Source of the DNA: Tubiluchus corallicola
Taxonomy: Eukaryota > Priapulida > Priapulimorpha > Priapulimorphida > Tubiluchidae
NCBI GenBank assembly: GCA_030141605.1
Contig: JAQGDQ010000056.1
Coordinates: forward strand, 62,001-126,000
DNA length: 64,000 bases
Direction of reading: 5' to 3'
Shown here: positions 44,701-56,440 of the stretch, piece by piece
Position numbering within the stretch: position 1 is the stretch's first letter
Layout of the letters: each line of letters begins with the position of its first letter
The notes under the pieces: model-generated
Told to the model about the DNA's origin: nothing
What the model saw: the letters and a program-made list of their open reading frames with translations, nothing else
Database searches by the model: none
Program-made: the position numbers and the translations under genes

Positions 44701-47700
44701 AACAAGTCACAAGAGAGTAGCACAAAAGGCACAAAAAATCACGCAAGAGATTTACATAAGAAATTTAAAGAACAGCAAACTAAAATGAAGTCAAGTGAGA
44801 TTCTCTTAAAAAATAGCAACTTTTTAGAGGAAAAATACAAACAAAAGTTTAATAAATATGTTTTGATAAACAACTTTGAGTAAAATTTACAAATGAAGTT
44901 TCTATAGTCAGTAGTTGGTAATAAATATGTTTTGATAAACAACTTTGAGTAAAATTTACAAATGAAGTTTCTATAGCCAGTAGTTGGTTATAACGACATT
45001 AAGCAACAACTGCGTTAGTGATTACAGGAAATGCATGAAACAAAGTACAGAAAGGTCATGAAATTACAGTCAAATGTGTGAAAAACTTATGATGCAATAC
45101 ATCAGGCAACAAAACTTAAAATAACTTCAATAAAAGACAAATGGTCTAAACGTTTTTTCTTCTGTTTGCCTAACCGATAAAAATGCTTTATGATGCCTCA
45201 CAGAGTAGTCTAAAGTAAGTATGAAAGAAAGTTCAAACCTACCCAAAAAAGAGGGCAGGTAGACACATGCATTACCTGTGGATGCCGCACCTGTTTTCGA
45301 CAAGGTTGTGCATACTGTAGTTCGCTAATAGGGGCATCATCAGGGCAAGGTATTGCATTTTCCTTTAAATCGTCACTGGTTCTGTTCGACGATGACTGAG
45401 AATCACCGCTAGTGCTCTTTTCTGATTTGTCTTGTGACGAGAGTGAACAGACAGATGAGTCAAGATAAGATTTTACCTAATGAACAGCCAAAAAATCTAC
45501 TAAACAAATACTAGTTTAATGCATGGATTACAGTAAAGGGAAATATAAAATTCAAATTTTGAATTTTTGTGTTGTGTAGCAAAGAAATTTTTCATGTGCT
45601 GCAAAGCATCATTAAAAGCTTTTCCAGTGTGAATTCAGACTGAATTGTGCCAAAAGCAAGAATAGAAAATTGCATCTTGAATGTGTGTACTGGCTAGGGG
45701 AGCAAAATTTCTTAGCTCAGCATGTTCGAAAAGCTAAATGTTGCAGAGTGCAAAGAACCACTTGCTACCAATGTAATACTTGTCGAAAAATGCTTCAACT
45801 GAGTTATCATGCTCAGAATACAGTAATAATAATGATTAATTATAGTCAAATTTATTTTAAATTTGTAAATGTGCAAGAAAATAAAAAGGGCAACAACAAG
45901 GAAAAAGGAAGCACAGTCTTGTTAAAATCCCTAAGTTCTGCACCCAAAACATATGCCCTACCTGGTATACGCTACATCCAAGTTTACTTACGCCTCTGTG
46001 CCTTTCAATCCAATTAAAGCTATTTATATTATTTAACTTTAAACAATAACAACATTTAAAAATAAAGTGAAATTATTACTATAATAACTAAAACAGACGT
46101 ATTATTCCTCTGTGCGATGGATGCAATTTACCTTGAAATTTGACAAAGAAGAGATCAAGTCATCTAATTCCTTTGTAGCAGTAGAAGTTTTCTCTGGTAT
46201 ACTAAAAATAAAGAGACTCAATTAGTAGACTAAGATTCTGAGTGTGTGCTACTTGGCTCTACATATTTTGGCAGCTCCAACAACCCGATCATTTTTGACC
46301 ACTTTTCCTTTGAACGAAATGTCTGGAGCTAACATGGTCTTACTGATGACTTACTTTTTGAATCAAGAACCAGTAAAAGAAAAGGAAAACCTTCTCATTT
46401 TCGGGACTTTTCCTTTGTTTTTTTTGGCAAAATTAGACTTCTCGTTTTGTTCGTGGAACAGCCAGCAATAACAGGATGATATATATGATGGCGGGTGGTG
46501 CAAGCAAAGATTCCATGTTATATTTTAGATTTTATGAGCAGTTCACAGTTGATTATTTTAGGTTTGTTCATACAAATTCTAAAAATAATAATGTTCCAGT
46601 GGAGATTCGTGAAGGGTCTTGGAAACAGTGTGTTTAAGAACTACAGGTTGCACAGCTAACTGGTTACATCATTGATTATTTTCTGCCACATTGCTGCTTA
46701 ATACAACATGTCTATGCAGTCGAAGCCTGACAATACAACTTTCACATCGTATTAAGCAGGTGTGTTAATATCCATTACATGTATTTCCTTACCACTGTTG
46801 AACTACTTTCCTAATAAGCACGAGTGACTTTTAGCTGTCGCGGGTTTAAGTTTGACTTTCATTTGTTTAATAAAGCAAACAGTTCGGCCACGACAAACTT
46901 TGCAAAAAACTGTAACAGTAATCATTCTATAATCATGTAAAAAGCAAATATTTTGCATGATAATCAAGAAAGTAAATATTTATCATATTACCACAACCAA
47001 AAGTGAAGCCATTTTAGAAATTTTACAAAATAAAATTAAAAAGTCACCTGTCTTCCTTTACTGCACTTTCTAATTCATCAAGTAAGCTTTCTACTGTTGG
47101 CCTCTGTTCAGGAGTAGTCTGTCTATCACTTGAACCTGGCAAAAATCATTATACTGTTATAACTAATAGTGCATGGACTGAATTAAATTATGTGTGCATT
47201 TACATCATTACGTCAGCAATAGAAAATTTATGCTGCGCGTAAACCCCAATATATGTTAGCAAAATCACTATAAATAAATATTTAAACTAAATTATACAAA
47301 ATTCTTAACTGAACTCCTGAAACATTTTACACATGCACACTTCTGCAACATCAACCTGTTAAAAAAATTAAATGAATTGTACAACAATATTTTGAGAAGA
47401 CAAAACAGACATAATTCATTTAATTTTATAACAAGTTACTGATGCAGACTTGCTCTCTGAAAAACATGCCAGGAGTTCTATAAAGATGTTATGCTGATGA
47501 ATAGTCTTTTGGTGACGAATTCAAGAAGTTCGAAGCATATCCTGAGTTTAGACATCTAAGCATCACTCCACTTTGACCAGTCCGAAATGAAATTGGCAAC
47601 TTGAGAGAGTTATTGAGAAGTACTGAGAAGCATTGGGAAGGTGCAACAGCGCGCTAAGCTGGAAGGCAAATCTTTCAAGCAGTGCTATCCATTTTTGCGA

Positions 47701-48131
47701 AATTGCAGTGCTAAACCACACAGAACCATAGGAATAGGACCTGATGAGATTATTTTTGGAAGAAAGAAAACGAATGGACTCCTACCAATTGACAGTGCAG
47801 AATCATCAACGTTGTCTGCTCTCAATGAGAAGAACCAACTAGCAAAAGTAAAGTGACAGACGTAAACTCAATGACTGCATCAGAATATGAAAAGCAAATG
47901 TGCAAAAATTAATGGTTTAATCAGCTCTCACACATGATGATACACCACATCGCTACATGTTATAACACATATATGAAATTTAACATACATTTTGTTTTTG
48001 CTTGCTCTTGCGCTTTACTCAGGTCATCCAATAAGTTATCAAGAGCAGCTAAATTGCTACTTAGAATGGAGCTCATTTTTATGACATGATCTGTTGATGA
48101 CTGACCATCACATTTCAAGATTTGTGAAACC
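38373..48131 (-). CDS. PXN: Paxillin, LD2 to stop, nine exons (5' end missing)
   Basis: Exons (minus strand) 48131-47989, 47135-47048, 46201-46132, 45476-45276, 43905-43762, 43152-42979, 40512-40282, 39392-39247 and 38496-38373 join in phase into 439 residues. Order: LD2 ([16 protein letters not shown]), LD3 ([13 protein letters not shown]), LD4 ([14 protein letters not shown]), a Ser-rich spacer, LD5 ([14 protein letters not shown]), then four LIM domains with all zinc ligands, ending [14 protein letters not shown]. Paxillin is the focal-adhesion scaffold: LD2 and LD4 bind FAK and vinculin, and the LIM domains target adhesions. The first visible exon begins with one base of a split codon behind a strong acceptor. 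Earlier exon(s) with LD1 must therefore exist; none was found up to 64000. Hic-5 or leupaxin are alternatives only in vertebrates. Confidence 0.93.
38655..38790. repeat. (ATT)n and (CT)n microsatellites in a paxillin intron
   Basis: ATT repeats at about 38668-38690 and an uninterrupted CT run at about 38719-38751, with CT-rich flanks. On the transcribed strand this reads as GA-rich, about 160-300 bases upstream of the last-exon acceptor. Confidence 0.9.
39247..39392 (-). CDS. PXN: Paxillin exon, second half of LIM3 and start of LIM4
   Basis: Acceptor CATCTTGATAG, donor CATAA|GTATGT. It encodes [30 protein letters not shown] and [16 protein letters not shown]. Confidence 0.93.
40282..40512 (-). 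CDS. PXN: Paxillin exon, LIM2 and first half of LIM3
   Basis: Acceptor ATAATTGCAG, donor TGCATG|GTAAGC; 77 codons. It encodes [42 protein letters not shown] and [10 protein letters not shown]. All expected zinc ligands are present. Confidence 0.95.
41277..41375 (+). repeat. Short dispersed repeat (partner at 17401-17500)
   Basis: Second copy of the roughly 100-base repeat described at 17401, on the same strand, inside a paxillin intron. Confidence 0.6.
41391..41448. repeat. 58-bp near-perfect palindrome
   Basis: The 29-base half AAGCTGTCA... with a TATA-rich centre pairs with its mirror ...TGACAGCTT with a single mismatch. It has no spacer, so it could extrude as a cruciform. It lies directly after the dispersed repeat at 41277. 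Confidence 0.85.
42346..42965. mobile_element. pogo/Tigger-like MITE in a paxillin intron
   Basis: The left end CAGTAAACTACGTACAACTC and right end GAGTTACACGTAGAATAA share the inverted core CTACGTnnAACTC. AACTC/GAGTT phrases recur through the interior, as in pogo-type ends of many invertebrates. No transposase remains. Boundaries are approximate and no target duplication was verified. Confidence 0.4.
42979..43152 (-). CDS. PXN: Paxillin exon, rest of LIM1 and start of LIM2
   Basis: Acceptor GCTTTGCAG, donor ACTGAT|GTAAGT. It encodes [12 protein letters not shown], the second zinc module of LIM1 with [14 protein letters not shown], and the LIM2 opening CQSC. A pogo-like element ends about 13 bases beyond the donor. 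Confidence 0.95.
43762..43905 (-). CDS. PXN: Paxillin exon with LD5 and start of LIM1
   Basis: Acceptor TTGTAAAG, donor GGTCAA|GTAAGT. It encodes [17 protein letters not shown] (LD5), then the first Cys pair of LIM1 ([11 protein letters not shown]). Confidence 0.93.
44581..44654. mobile_element. Tiny MITE, copy 1 (about 74 bp)
   Basis: TTTCACAAAACCATCACTAA at the left mirrors GGCGACCATTTTGTGAAA at the right, leaving almost no loop. A second copy with the same ends lies at 54349-54442. Both are followed by CC(A/T)GCCCC, so the true right border may lie a few bases further. Confidence 0.65.
44851..44988. repeat. Recent 69-bp tandem duplication
   Basis: Two consecutive 69-base copies (44851-44919 and 44920-44988) differ at a single base (GTCA versus GCCA). 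The duplication is therefore very recent or the copies have been homogenised. It lies in a paxillin intron. Confidence 0.95.
45276..45476 (-). CDS. PXN: Paxillin exon, Ser-rich spacer between LD4 and LD5
   Basis: Acceptor ATTAG, donor CCACAG|GTAATG; 67 codons, in phase. The peptide is rich in Ser and Asp ([20 protein letters not shown]), as expected for the phosphorylated linker. It has little sequence conservation, so this exon rests on splice sites and phase. Confidence 0.75.
46132..46201 (-). CDS. PXN: Paxillin exon with LD4
   Basis: Acceptor CTTTATTTTTAG, donor TTCAAG|GTAAAT. It encodes [16 protein letters not shown], the LD4 helix (binding site of FAK and of GIT/PKL proteins). Confidence 0.9.
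47048..47135 (-). CDS. PXN: Paxillin exon with LD3
   Basis: Acceptor ATTTTTGCCAG, donor GACAG|GTGACT. It encodes [18 protein letters not shown], almost identical to the vertebrate LD3 region. Phase fits both neighbours. Confidence 0.9.
47500..47856 (+). mobile_element. Ty3/Gypsy integrase relic
   Basis: Plus-strand frames, opposite to paxillin and inside its intron, carry the C-terminal part of an integrase core. One is a stretch matching the 'F..F......H..ITPLWP..NG' block. The other is the 'F L..Y R..PH.TTG..P.E..FGRK' block, seen here as [14 protein letters not shown] and PDEIIFGRK. The conserved Trp codon is a TGA, and the frame shifts near 47640, so it is non-functional. No long terminal repeats, reverse transcriptase or gag were found beside it. 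Confidence 0.7.
47989..48131 (-). CDS. PXN: Paxillin exon with LD2
   Basis: Acceptor TTTTTTTTACAG, donor AAAAT|GTATGT. It encodes [20 protein letters not shown] and the rest of LD2, the main FAK/vinculin-binding helix. The internal ATG at 48078 is not taken as the start because the frame is open and spliced upstream. Confidence 0.85.
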
Positions 48132-50633
48132 CTGTAAAAAAAACAGAAGTACATATAATGACTTTAACACTAAAACATGTATATATATACAAAAAAAGAA
48201 TTTATAATCCTTCCAGGCTTATAATTATTTTAAGTTTGCTCTGATTGGTAATCTTTCTAAGGTGGCACCACATTGACATAATATGCATAAAATGCAAAGT
48301 GCCATGTTAGTAAAATTAGCGCATTTAATAAAGTTTTCTCAACAAGGTAGCTGACTAGATGACCAACCGGTCTTTCACTGCCCTTTTCACAATACTTTTT
48401 AAACTATCAAATGAAATGCACGACATCAATATATACGTATCATAAAAAACTATTTTTATGAGTGTGCATAAAGATAAAAATAGTGATTATGTTAACAATA
48501 AGTGTATTAAATTTTTACTTTTGGTAAGAAATGGTTCGGAAATCATATATTCACAGGTTTCTGTCTGCTTGTTTGTCTAGATGATACCTCAAAAATGTTC
48601 CACACGTTTTAATTTTATTAAGTTTACTTTATTTGTTTTCATATGAAGTGTTAATGTTTCGTATGTTCAATGAAGTGTTAATATATTTGTTATGTTTTGT
48701 TTAATAACTATACAGCAATAGTTGTTCATGATTGGTTATCTTAAACTACAAAAGGAGTGAGACATAAAATGTATACAAGGCCGGCAGGACTATTGAGAAG
48801 CTAAAATAGCAATGTTTAGCCATAGAAACTTTAATTTGCAATATTAATTTAATATTTAATTTAATGTTCCTTACATTTCAGTATTGTAAGTACGTACCCA
48901 TATAATTCCATAAAAGAACTGCATAATTACAACATTACAAATGCACTGTTCTTGAATTCTTAAAATTTTGAACACAGCTTTTACAACAACAAAATATTTT
49001 TATGTATGCTGAGATGACAGCTGGTTCATCAAAATTGAAAATTGCCATGACAGCAGAATGGTGTAGAGAGTCAACGTTCATAGTAAAGTTGCGTACAGGT
49101 TGATTCAGTTGCTGCTATCTATTAAGCAAGCAACTGCCTATTATGAACACGAATTAGCGCAAAGACTGATTCATGTGTTTAATTTGTTTATAAATTTTGA
49201 CTTGGTTATTATACCACACCTCATTAAAATCGTAGTAAAGTATTAAAAGATTGAATGTTTGGTGCTTATTCCGAAGTTACCATGTGTGACACCAATAAAG
49301 TAATTCTTTCATAAGAGTAGCATCATTGAGACATCCAAAAACTGTGAAGAGGATGAGCAATCAAGTAACAAGTGATAAAAACATCAATTTGCCAGGAAAT
49401 TTTGTTTTTGATAGGAAATTTGCTAGGAATTTTTTAAAAAATAAACTGTTCTACTTTGCAAAAAAATGCTCAGTGACTTTGCTAAGTTTTTTTATTAGTG
49501 GGCGTTTTCCACCCATGCAGAACTAACTACTTTCACAGAGGTTTGTACAGGCATTTAAATGATCATACCCATGCAAAACGCATGCAGTTGTCAACAGCAG
49601 AATGATTCACAGCAGTAGATTAGAAAAGCAACTTGCGGGTGGTTTTATGCAGAAAATTACTGCTTGGATAATGCTGCCTTTAATCTGTAAATAACTGAGT
49701 TTTTCACAGTGACATTCATTAAGGAACTTGTAGACCAGGCTCAAAAGAACTAATTTAAGAATTTTCACCATTACATCATATTCACTTTATAGGATTCATT
49801 TCTGTCTAGCACACACACACACACTTAAACAACTGTCACATCTCAGCTATAATAAGTCCCCTCAAACTACTTATAACCAGATTACACTGTAATTTTATTT
49901 GAGTGATGGGTAATGTGGGCACTCCACATGACATACTTTAACTGGTGTATGAAAACACTACATAGGGGATGTTCCTGCTTGCCTGGCATCCCTAGTGCAC
50001 TATAGGGCCGTGTGTTGCAGTATACGGCGAGGTGGTACATAACACCATGGTACAACGCGATGTGTAACAATACCATATCCTAATTAGTTTAATAAACATT
50101 ATCTCGTTACACAAGCATTGCCTGGTTGCAGATTCTTATATCAAATTGTATCATTTGTATGCATAACATTTTCGTTCTGTGATTTTATTATATTTTTAAC
50201 TGTGTAAAGCTGACGAGTCATTAGGAGAAGTGAGGATAATAAATAATATTATATTATTATTATTGTTATTATTACAATTAATATACTTTATTTTTTATTT
50301 AATTATTAAATGCAGTTCTCAGTTTTAGAAATCAGACTCAGAATAAATGACTAATTGCAACAAAACGTTACTGGCCGAGTTTACCAGTTACGTGTTATGC
50401 ATTTATTAAAACACGTGCTTTACTTGAAGTTTTAGCTACAGTACTATGTTTGAACCATTTCTTCTGCTGCTTCAAAAATATTAGGGATATTGTCAATATA
50501 CAGGCATTACATAGAAACTATAATAAAGATTTTATTTCTACTTCTCTTTAGTGCTGAACTATCACATTTTTATATCCCTGAAGTTAAATGAGTATATGTA
50601 GTACATTTAAATGGTTGTCAGAACTGTTAGGCA
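48132..50633. other. Upstream of the first visible paxillin exon; no exon recognised
   Basis: Likely paxillin intron. No LD1-like reading (LDxLLxxL) with splice sites was found. At 49388-49430 two or three units of AGGAAATTTTG/AGGAAATTTGC resemble the sub-repeat of the foldback element at 29896. An ATT-rich microsatellite lies at about 50245-50275. Confidence 0.4.
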
Positions 50634-51328
50634 AAACTTAAGCTAGGACTCCGCATGCCCATAATGCGTGATCTGTAATGGGTATACATACAACAGTTTA
50701 TATTTAAACACATGGAAGTGTGTCCATGTGTACCTAATATGCAATTCGTAATGCGTTATCCAAATTAGCTTGAACGTGACTGCCATCGTCCCAACATGCA
50801 TTACGCAGCAATATGGAGAGGGGAAACCACCATTACCCAGGTGAGTTAGCGAGATTTCAAGTTTCCAGTGACGATTTTCACTAATTGGAAATTCTGGTTA
50901 GGCGACTTTTGGTCACATCAGTATGTACACACAATAATATTTCTTCTATATGAGTTTTTGAGAGGTGGAAGAAGCGTACAATTATGTGTTGTGCATCTAG
51001 TTGCAGTTCTTTCAATGAATGGTCAAACATGCTGCATTGCTTACCCCTGCAAAATGTTGTATACCCAAAACCTGTACTTCCTCTGCCATCAAATAGTACA
51101 ATAGTATGCGAATGCTGCAGGTGTAATTATAAAATTTCGACAACAGTGATCAAATTCCGATGAAATTTCGACAAAGACATGGCTTTGAAAAATTATTACT
51201 TCTAATTTTCAGGAACAAGTAAACAAAATGACAGAAAGAGCACCGGGGGCTTTGTTAACATGCATAGTGTTCACGGATGCATAGAAACACTCAACATGCA
51301 TTACATGCACATAAAGTCCTAACTTTAG
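50634..51328. mobile_element. MITE with about 30-bp imperfect terminal inverted repeats
   Basis: AACTTAAGCTAGGACT at the left (about 50636) matches the inverted right end AGTCCTAACTTTAGTT (about 51316-51331) at 14 of 16 positions. The similarity continues inward through TGCAT/ATGCA-rich sequence (CATAATGCG against TGCATTACATG). About 690 bases, no transposase. Confidence 0.5.
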
Positions 51329-52239
51329 TTAGCATACATCAAAAACTGAGAAAAGGTCTAATCGTCATACACAGTACAGCTTGCTTCACTACAATTTTCC
51401 AAATTTAAATATTTATTATACCTTGCAGCATACTTAATCCAGGCAAAAAGTAACAGGAATAAAACATAGAAAGAAAAGAAATAACCATAACCCTAACAGT
51501 AATCCTAGCCAAAATTAATTGCGACTTTTGTGCTGTGACATTACTGGTCACCTTTAAATTATGCGCATTGTAGGAAAATAACCGTTGGCTAATGCTGCTC
51601 TTTGGTAAAGGTTCTAGAATAAATAAAACTTTTAATACTACTACTGCAGCTTCATAATTACTTCTAATTAGACTTTGTTGTTCATGCAATCAATTATTAT
51701 TTATTATTAGAAATAATCGGCTTCAATTAACTACAAAAATTTGCGGAATTACATAGCTTTTACCTTATTAGTAATAGTACTTAAGTTTGCTATTTAACAA
51801 ACACTGAATAACAAATTTATTGTATGTGTTATATTGAAATGACTATAGCCGAAAATTACAGATTTAGAATACTATATGGCTATTATAAGTATTAAATTAT
51901 TTCCGAATCTAGCTCCAGTTTTCGTTCTTTCTTTACCTTGATGAAAAATCAAAACAGGATATCTTTGGATTTACATTAGAAGCTCACTATGGTTCCAACA
52001 GGAACTCATAGATTTAAATACCATTAGTAACTGTTACTAACTGGCAACAGTGGCAAGTAACTGCCAGATTTAAATGCCAGACGCGTGGAAAAAGTGAGGC
52101 AACATTGGACGCCATATTTTTAATACAAATTTTGTGGTCTGTTGTATAAATAGGTCATAAAAAATTGATTATAAAAAACTAATGTTTCACAATTTAATAA
52201 ATTCAAGGAGTCTAGGGATAGCCGAAGGGCAATGAAGGG

Positions 52240-52865
52240 GTAAAAAAGAAATAAAAAGCAGTTGGACAAAATCATTAAATGGTTGGAAAAGCAGTATGAC
52301 TTGGAAGTGCGAAGTTACTTTAAGTTAAAAAGTCAGCATGGAAAAAACAAGTTAAAGAAAAACTATAAAAAGAAATGCCATAGAAGAGATAAGTCAAAGA
52401 TAAAGTTGAGGTTTTTATATTGTATAGAGGACAGACCAAAATTAACAAACTGACACAAGACGAGGTGAATGCAGCAGTAGAAATTAAATTAAATATGTTG
52501 TTAATCAAGAAAAATTACAAAAGTAAACTGAAAGAAGACTAGAGGTGTCCTGTATGCAAAAAGGAAGATCTGAACATCTGCTGGAATGCGAGGTAATAAA
52601 AAGTAGTCACCAAACCAAGAAAAAATTTTCAAGAAATAATGGATCCATAAAAAGCGTAAACGTTAAGGAAATTGCTAGAAAGTTTTCATATGGCAATGGA
52701 TATGAGAAAAATAAGGGGTTTGGAGATAATATTACGAAAAGAAGAACAAAGGAAAACAGAAGGACAGTGCTGGTTAAAAAGTTATTTGTGTCTCACACAT
52801 GGACAGAGTCTTAGTGCCTATCCAGATCAGACAGTGTGGACACAGTGGAACAACGATAGATAGTA
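52240..52865 (+). mobile_element. Degenerate retrotransposon 3' fragment (probable LINE)
   Basis: Overlapping broken plus-strand frames contain CPVCKKED and, after a frameshift, SEHLLECEVI. This is the Cys/His motif (CxxC...H.L..C) common at the C-terminus of many non-LTR reverse transcriptases, embedded in Lys-rich sequence. No catalytic block was found. Family assignment is not possible. Confidence 0.35.
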
Positions 52866-52947
52866 ATCATAGATATAATATCCTCTATAAGATACAATCG
52901 TTAGAATTGTTGAAGCCTGTGCTCTGCTTCCTGTGATTCCTCATAAT

Positions 52948-53335
52948 TAGGGGTGAGCATTCTCTACCAGAAACTGAATTCGAATCGAATTTGTGACTTT
53001 CGAATTCGAATCAAACTGAATTTCAGTATTTCGAATATGGATTCGAATTTAGTTTGAAAGATTTTCGAACCAGTTTTCGAACCACTAGTAAAAAGTGGTC
53101 TTACAAAGATCATGCATAATACTTGATTTTGTTTTTCAGTAAAATCGGCGTTAGTTTGTTAAAAGTTTTGCACAGAAACTGCAGCTAAATTGTGTTAAGT
53201 GCATACTTTTTCAAACATTTTAATGAGAAAGAACGTGTGTGGCTGGAATACTGAATTATTCAAATCTATGATTTCAGGTTCGAATCGAATTCGAACTTAA
53301 AAAGCTCGTTCGAATCGAATTCGGGTTAACTGTCC
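52948..53335. mobile_element. TTCGAA-rich hAT-like fragment
   Basis: It begins TAGGGGTGAGCATTC, the same start as the element at 11327. It contains many GAATTCGAATCGAATT phrases at both ends, typical of hAT sub-terminal repeats. No matching 8-bp target duplication could be seen, so the right end is uncertain. Confidence 0.45.
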
Positions 53336-54348
53336 ACTGTATCAGGATATTACGATTTTTAAGCATATCTCAACGTAGTTGCACATTTTGTGCAGTACTT
53401 AAGTATCGTATATCGTCATTTTCCACATCTTTTATCGACACACCTGATTCATTATTATTATACCAGTTTCTAATGGTTTCACCTTCAAATAAATTTTCTG
53501 TCTTGTCATCATTTAGATCAAGTGACTGCTCGAGAGTCGATGCTGGATACTATCGTGGTTGCGTACGAACAGCGAAATCAGAAGTTCGCGAAATTGTACA
53601 AAAAAGATCTCCCGTCACTTATTTAATTTTTTGTTGGGCGTTATTTAGCGCTTTGGCCGCTTACCGCACACTTACGTAGTGCATTGCTTTATTAATTATT
53701 AGTGAGTACTTGGCCCAACTCGTGGTCTAGTGAATATACGCGCAATTTGGGCTGGCCCATAATAGCGTGCGTCCAGAGGGGCCATGGGCTGCCTAAATAC
53801 TGCAGAAAAAGAACCTGTGCCATACTAAAAGCTTTTAAAACGCGTGGAGCTTGATGATATAATCATAGTTTTCCTTTTTATTTAGTAATGACAAATATTA
53901 AAATACTACAAAATTTCAGTTTTAAATTTAATAATTGTTATAACAATTTGAGCAATCAGGATTAGCAATTGGTTTCCAATGCATAGTAAATGCATACTTC
54001 TTACGCTTGAAAAGGCCTGAAAGACCTAATTATAGGTGGTAATAAATATTAATAATTATCCTTTGTTTAGCATCTCATTTGAATTTTGCTGCATATGAGA
54101 CACATGCATGTGGACAAGTGAGATGTTTATCTCTTTATTAAAATACTTTTTCTCTGCAGTATGTGTATGGGACTAATGAGCCATTTACCTCTTAATCAGT
54201 GTTTTGTAATGCAAGTGTTGCTCTTTAGCCAATTCTGCCAACTTTTGCCACTAAATTATAATTACTATGCTCTGTTATTATACTGTAGCATCTGTACAGG
54301 TTAATTATTGGTAATGTCTGTAATTGCATTTTCTAAACCTGAACCCAA
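53336..54348. other. Non-coding; a CpG-richer patch at 53500-53830
   Basis: No gene recognised. The patch 53500-53830 has more CpG (CGAGAGTCGATG, GTTCGCGAAATTG, GCGTGCGTCC) than its surroundings and could be a promoter or an old element. No supporting motif was found. Confidence 0.3.
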
Positions 54349-54442
54349 TTTCACAAAGCCGTCATTAACTTAACGACGCCTTTATTAATAGTATAAATGA
54401 ATATAATAACGACGTTGTTAACTTATTGACGGCTTTGTGAAA
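54349..54442. mobile_element. Tiny MITE, copy 2 (94 bp)
   Basis: TTTCACAAAGCCGTCATTAA at the left and TTGACGGCTTTGTGAAA at the right are inverted repeats. The pairing continues through AACTTAACGACG/CGACGTTGTTAAC. Same family as 44581. Confidence 0.8.
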
Positions 54443-55014
54443 CCAGCCCCTGATTTCACCCCCAGAGACGGACAAAACCTGTTAGTTGAGATTATATTTA
54501 TCTCACAGTGTCTTGCACATATGATTGTGACCCAAGCATGAATAAATGTGCATGATACGCATAGTATACTTTGTAGATGGCTTAACTGCCTACCAATTAA
54601 TGCACTTTTGTACAGTTTTCGTTTCTCTATAGTTGACAATATATATACAAGCATACGCGGAGTATTTTTACTCATAAACAGCTTTACTCAAAGTTGCCTT
54701 TAAATTGGGGCCTACAGTACATTGTTAGATCGCAGTTTTGATTTTGACAGCAATTAAAAGTGCCATTACAATGAAATAGGCCTAGCTATTTTATTTCATT
54801 ATAATTTATCCCTTGTTAATAAAAGTATTGCATCATTGTGATTATCATAGACGTTAATAAGATAAATAATTCAAGTTCTTTGGTTATTAAATTGATCACT
54901 GAATTCTATAATGCACGCATAACAGATAAAACAGCATTAAATGCAGTTTCTGCAAACTCCGCAACTCTTTACACGAAATGAGTGAGAAATAAAAAAGTTC
55001 GCTTAAAATTTTGA

Positions 55015-55480
55015 TTAAAGGAAGACCGGATGATTCTTCATATGCTACCCCATTTTCAAGTCCGATAAAAAGTATACATTTTAACACAGTTAATACTGCA
55101 AAAGCATTGCTGATAATTAAATAATAGATTAAAAACTTAATTAATGGCGGGTGGGCCTCTGCAACTATTGATCACATCACAAACTAGCATAAACGTCATA
55201 AACATGTACTCACGCATGAGCTGTCGAATGTGCGTAGTTCGTCACAATCTAACACAACTGAACTGAGAGGTACAGCACTTGTTTTTGTACAATGCTTTTC
55301 TGAAATGCTGGCGCTAGTGTCTGTCTAACTAACGAATGGCGAAATGCATGTAACATCGAAGAACCAATGGCGCGAAAGTGAAAATTTTAATTATGTTTGT
55401 GTGGTAATAATTCTTTCAATGTTTCCTTTCAATATTTCAAAGAGTAGATTGTATTAAGCTGCAGTTTAAGACTGAGTCCA
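55015..55480 (+). repeat. Dispersed repeat, copy B (partner at 15830-16450)
   Basis: See the entry at 15830. This copy starts with TTAAAGGAAGACCGGATGAT, a phrase also found near 8527, which suggests the family end lies here. Confidence 0.75.
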
Positions 55481-56440
55481 CTTTTGCCTTTATAATTAAT
55501 TTTCACGAATGAATGAAACCAGAAAATACATACCACTACGGTTGAAAAAGTGCGGTACATCGGTAACTACACTTGTTTTCCATAGTTTGCACATGCGTAA
55601 TAGTGCAAGTGCGGTATATGGGCTAATGTACTAAACGGCGCCCAACAGTCGCTGCTTGGCGGAACTCATACATTTTATAAAAAAAACATAAATAAAATTT
55701 GCAATAGACACTACGATAGAGATTAGATTGCATTAGGCAGTAATCCTTCGAATGACTTTGGCTTGCAACTGTGCAAAAGGTGAAGAATTTATGTTTCCCG
55801 GAATTATTTTAAGTAAGTTGCTTAATAATTATTTAGGTCATAAAATTTACTTAGTCAGTGTTAGGTCCAGTCTCACGGCCGGCTGTACCATGAACAAACT
55901 AGGCATTGTAGAAGAAATTTGTACTTTCAAGGCCTGAAAAATTTATGTGCTCCCCTGTTTAAAATTTGAGCTGGAGCTTTGCAATTCAGTATAATATTAA
56001 CAGTATTCCCGCAACGAAATTATTTCTAAAGTAATGGTAGTTAAATAAAGTAGTTTCTACTTTCGTTCTACCTGGTCCATTTGGGGTACCAGTTGGTGGG
56101 TGAGAGGGTGCGCTAAAATGTATATGCTTAGGGTGTCAAATTACCTAGAGCCGGACAAACTTGTTTGTAAAGTATAGACTATAGTAATTTTAAATGATAC
56201 AGATATTGGGCTTAATAATTCAAAATTTTTTGTACGCATTCTGGTCCGCTATCATGCCTTTATCATAGGTTTTGTGCATTTCCACACACTGCACGCTTAT
56301 TCCCTTACTCAAATGCAGGGCCTACTCATCAAGATATTTGTGGCATGACTGGAATCTGGATCACTGGATAGGGCAGGATATCCTTCTAAAATGAACAAAT
56401 GGCATATCAAAAAATATCTGACTTACGGCCACGTTCTGAT

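Noticed and set aside
45670-46017. 115-codon plus-strand frame between paxillin exons
   Set aside because: Antisense to a paxillin intron, no recognisable domain, no splice or promoter context. Its Cys-rich part does not fit C2H2 or LIM spacing.
48078-48078. ATG in the LD2 exon as the paxillin start
   Set aside because: The exon opens with a strong acceptor and an in-phase split codon, and paxillins normally begin with LD1 further upstream.
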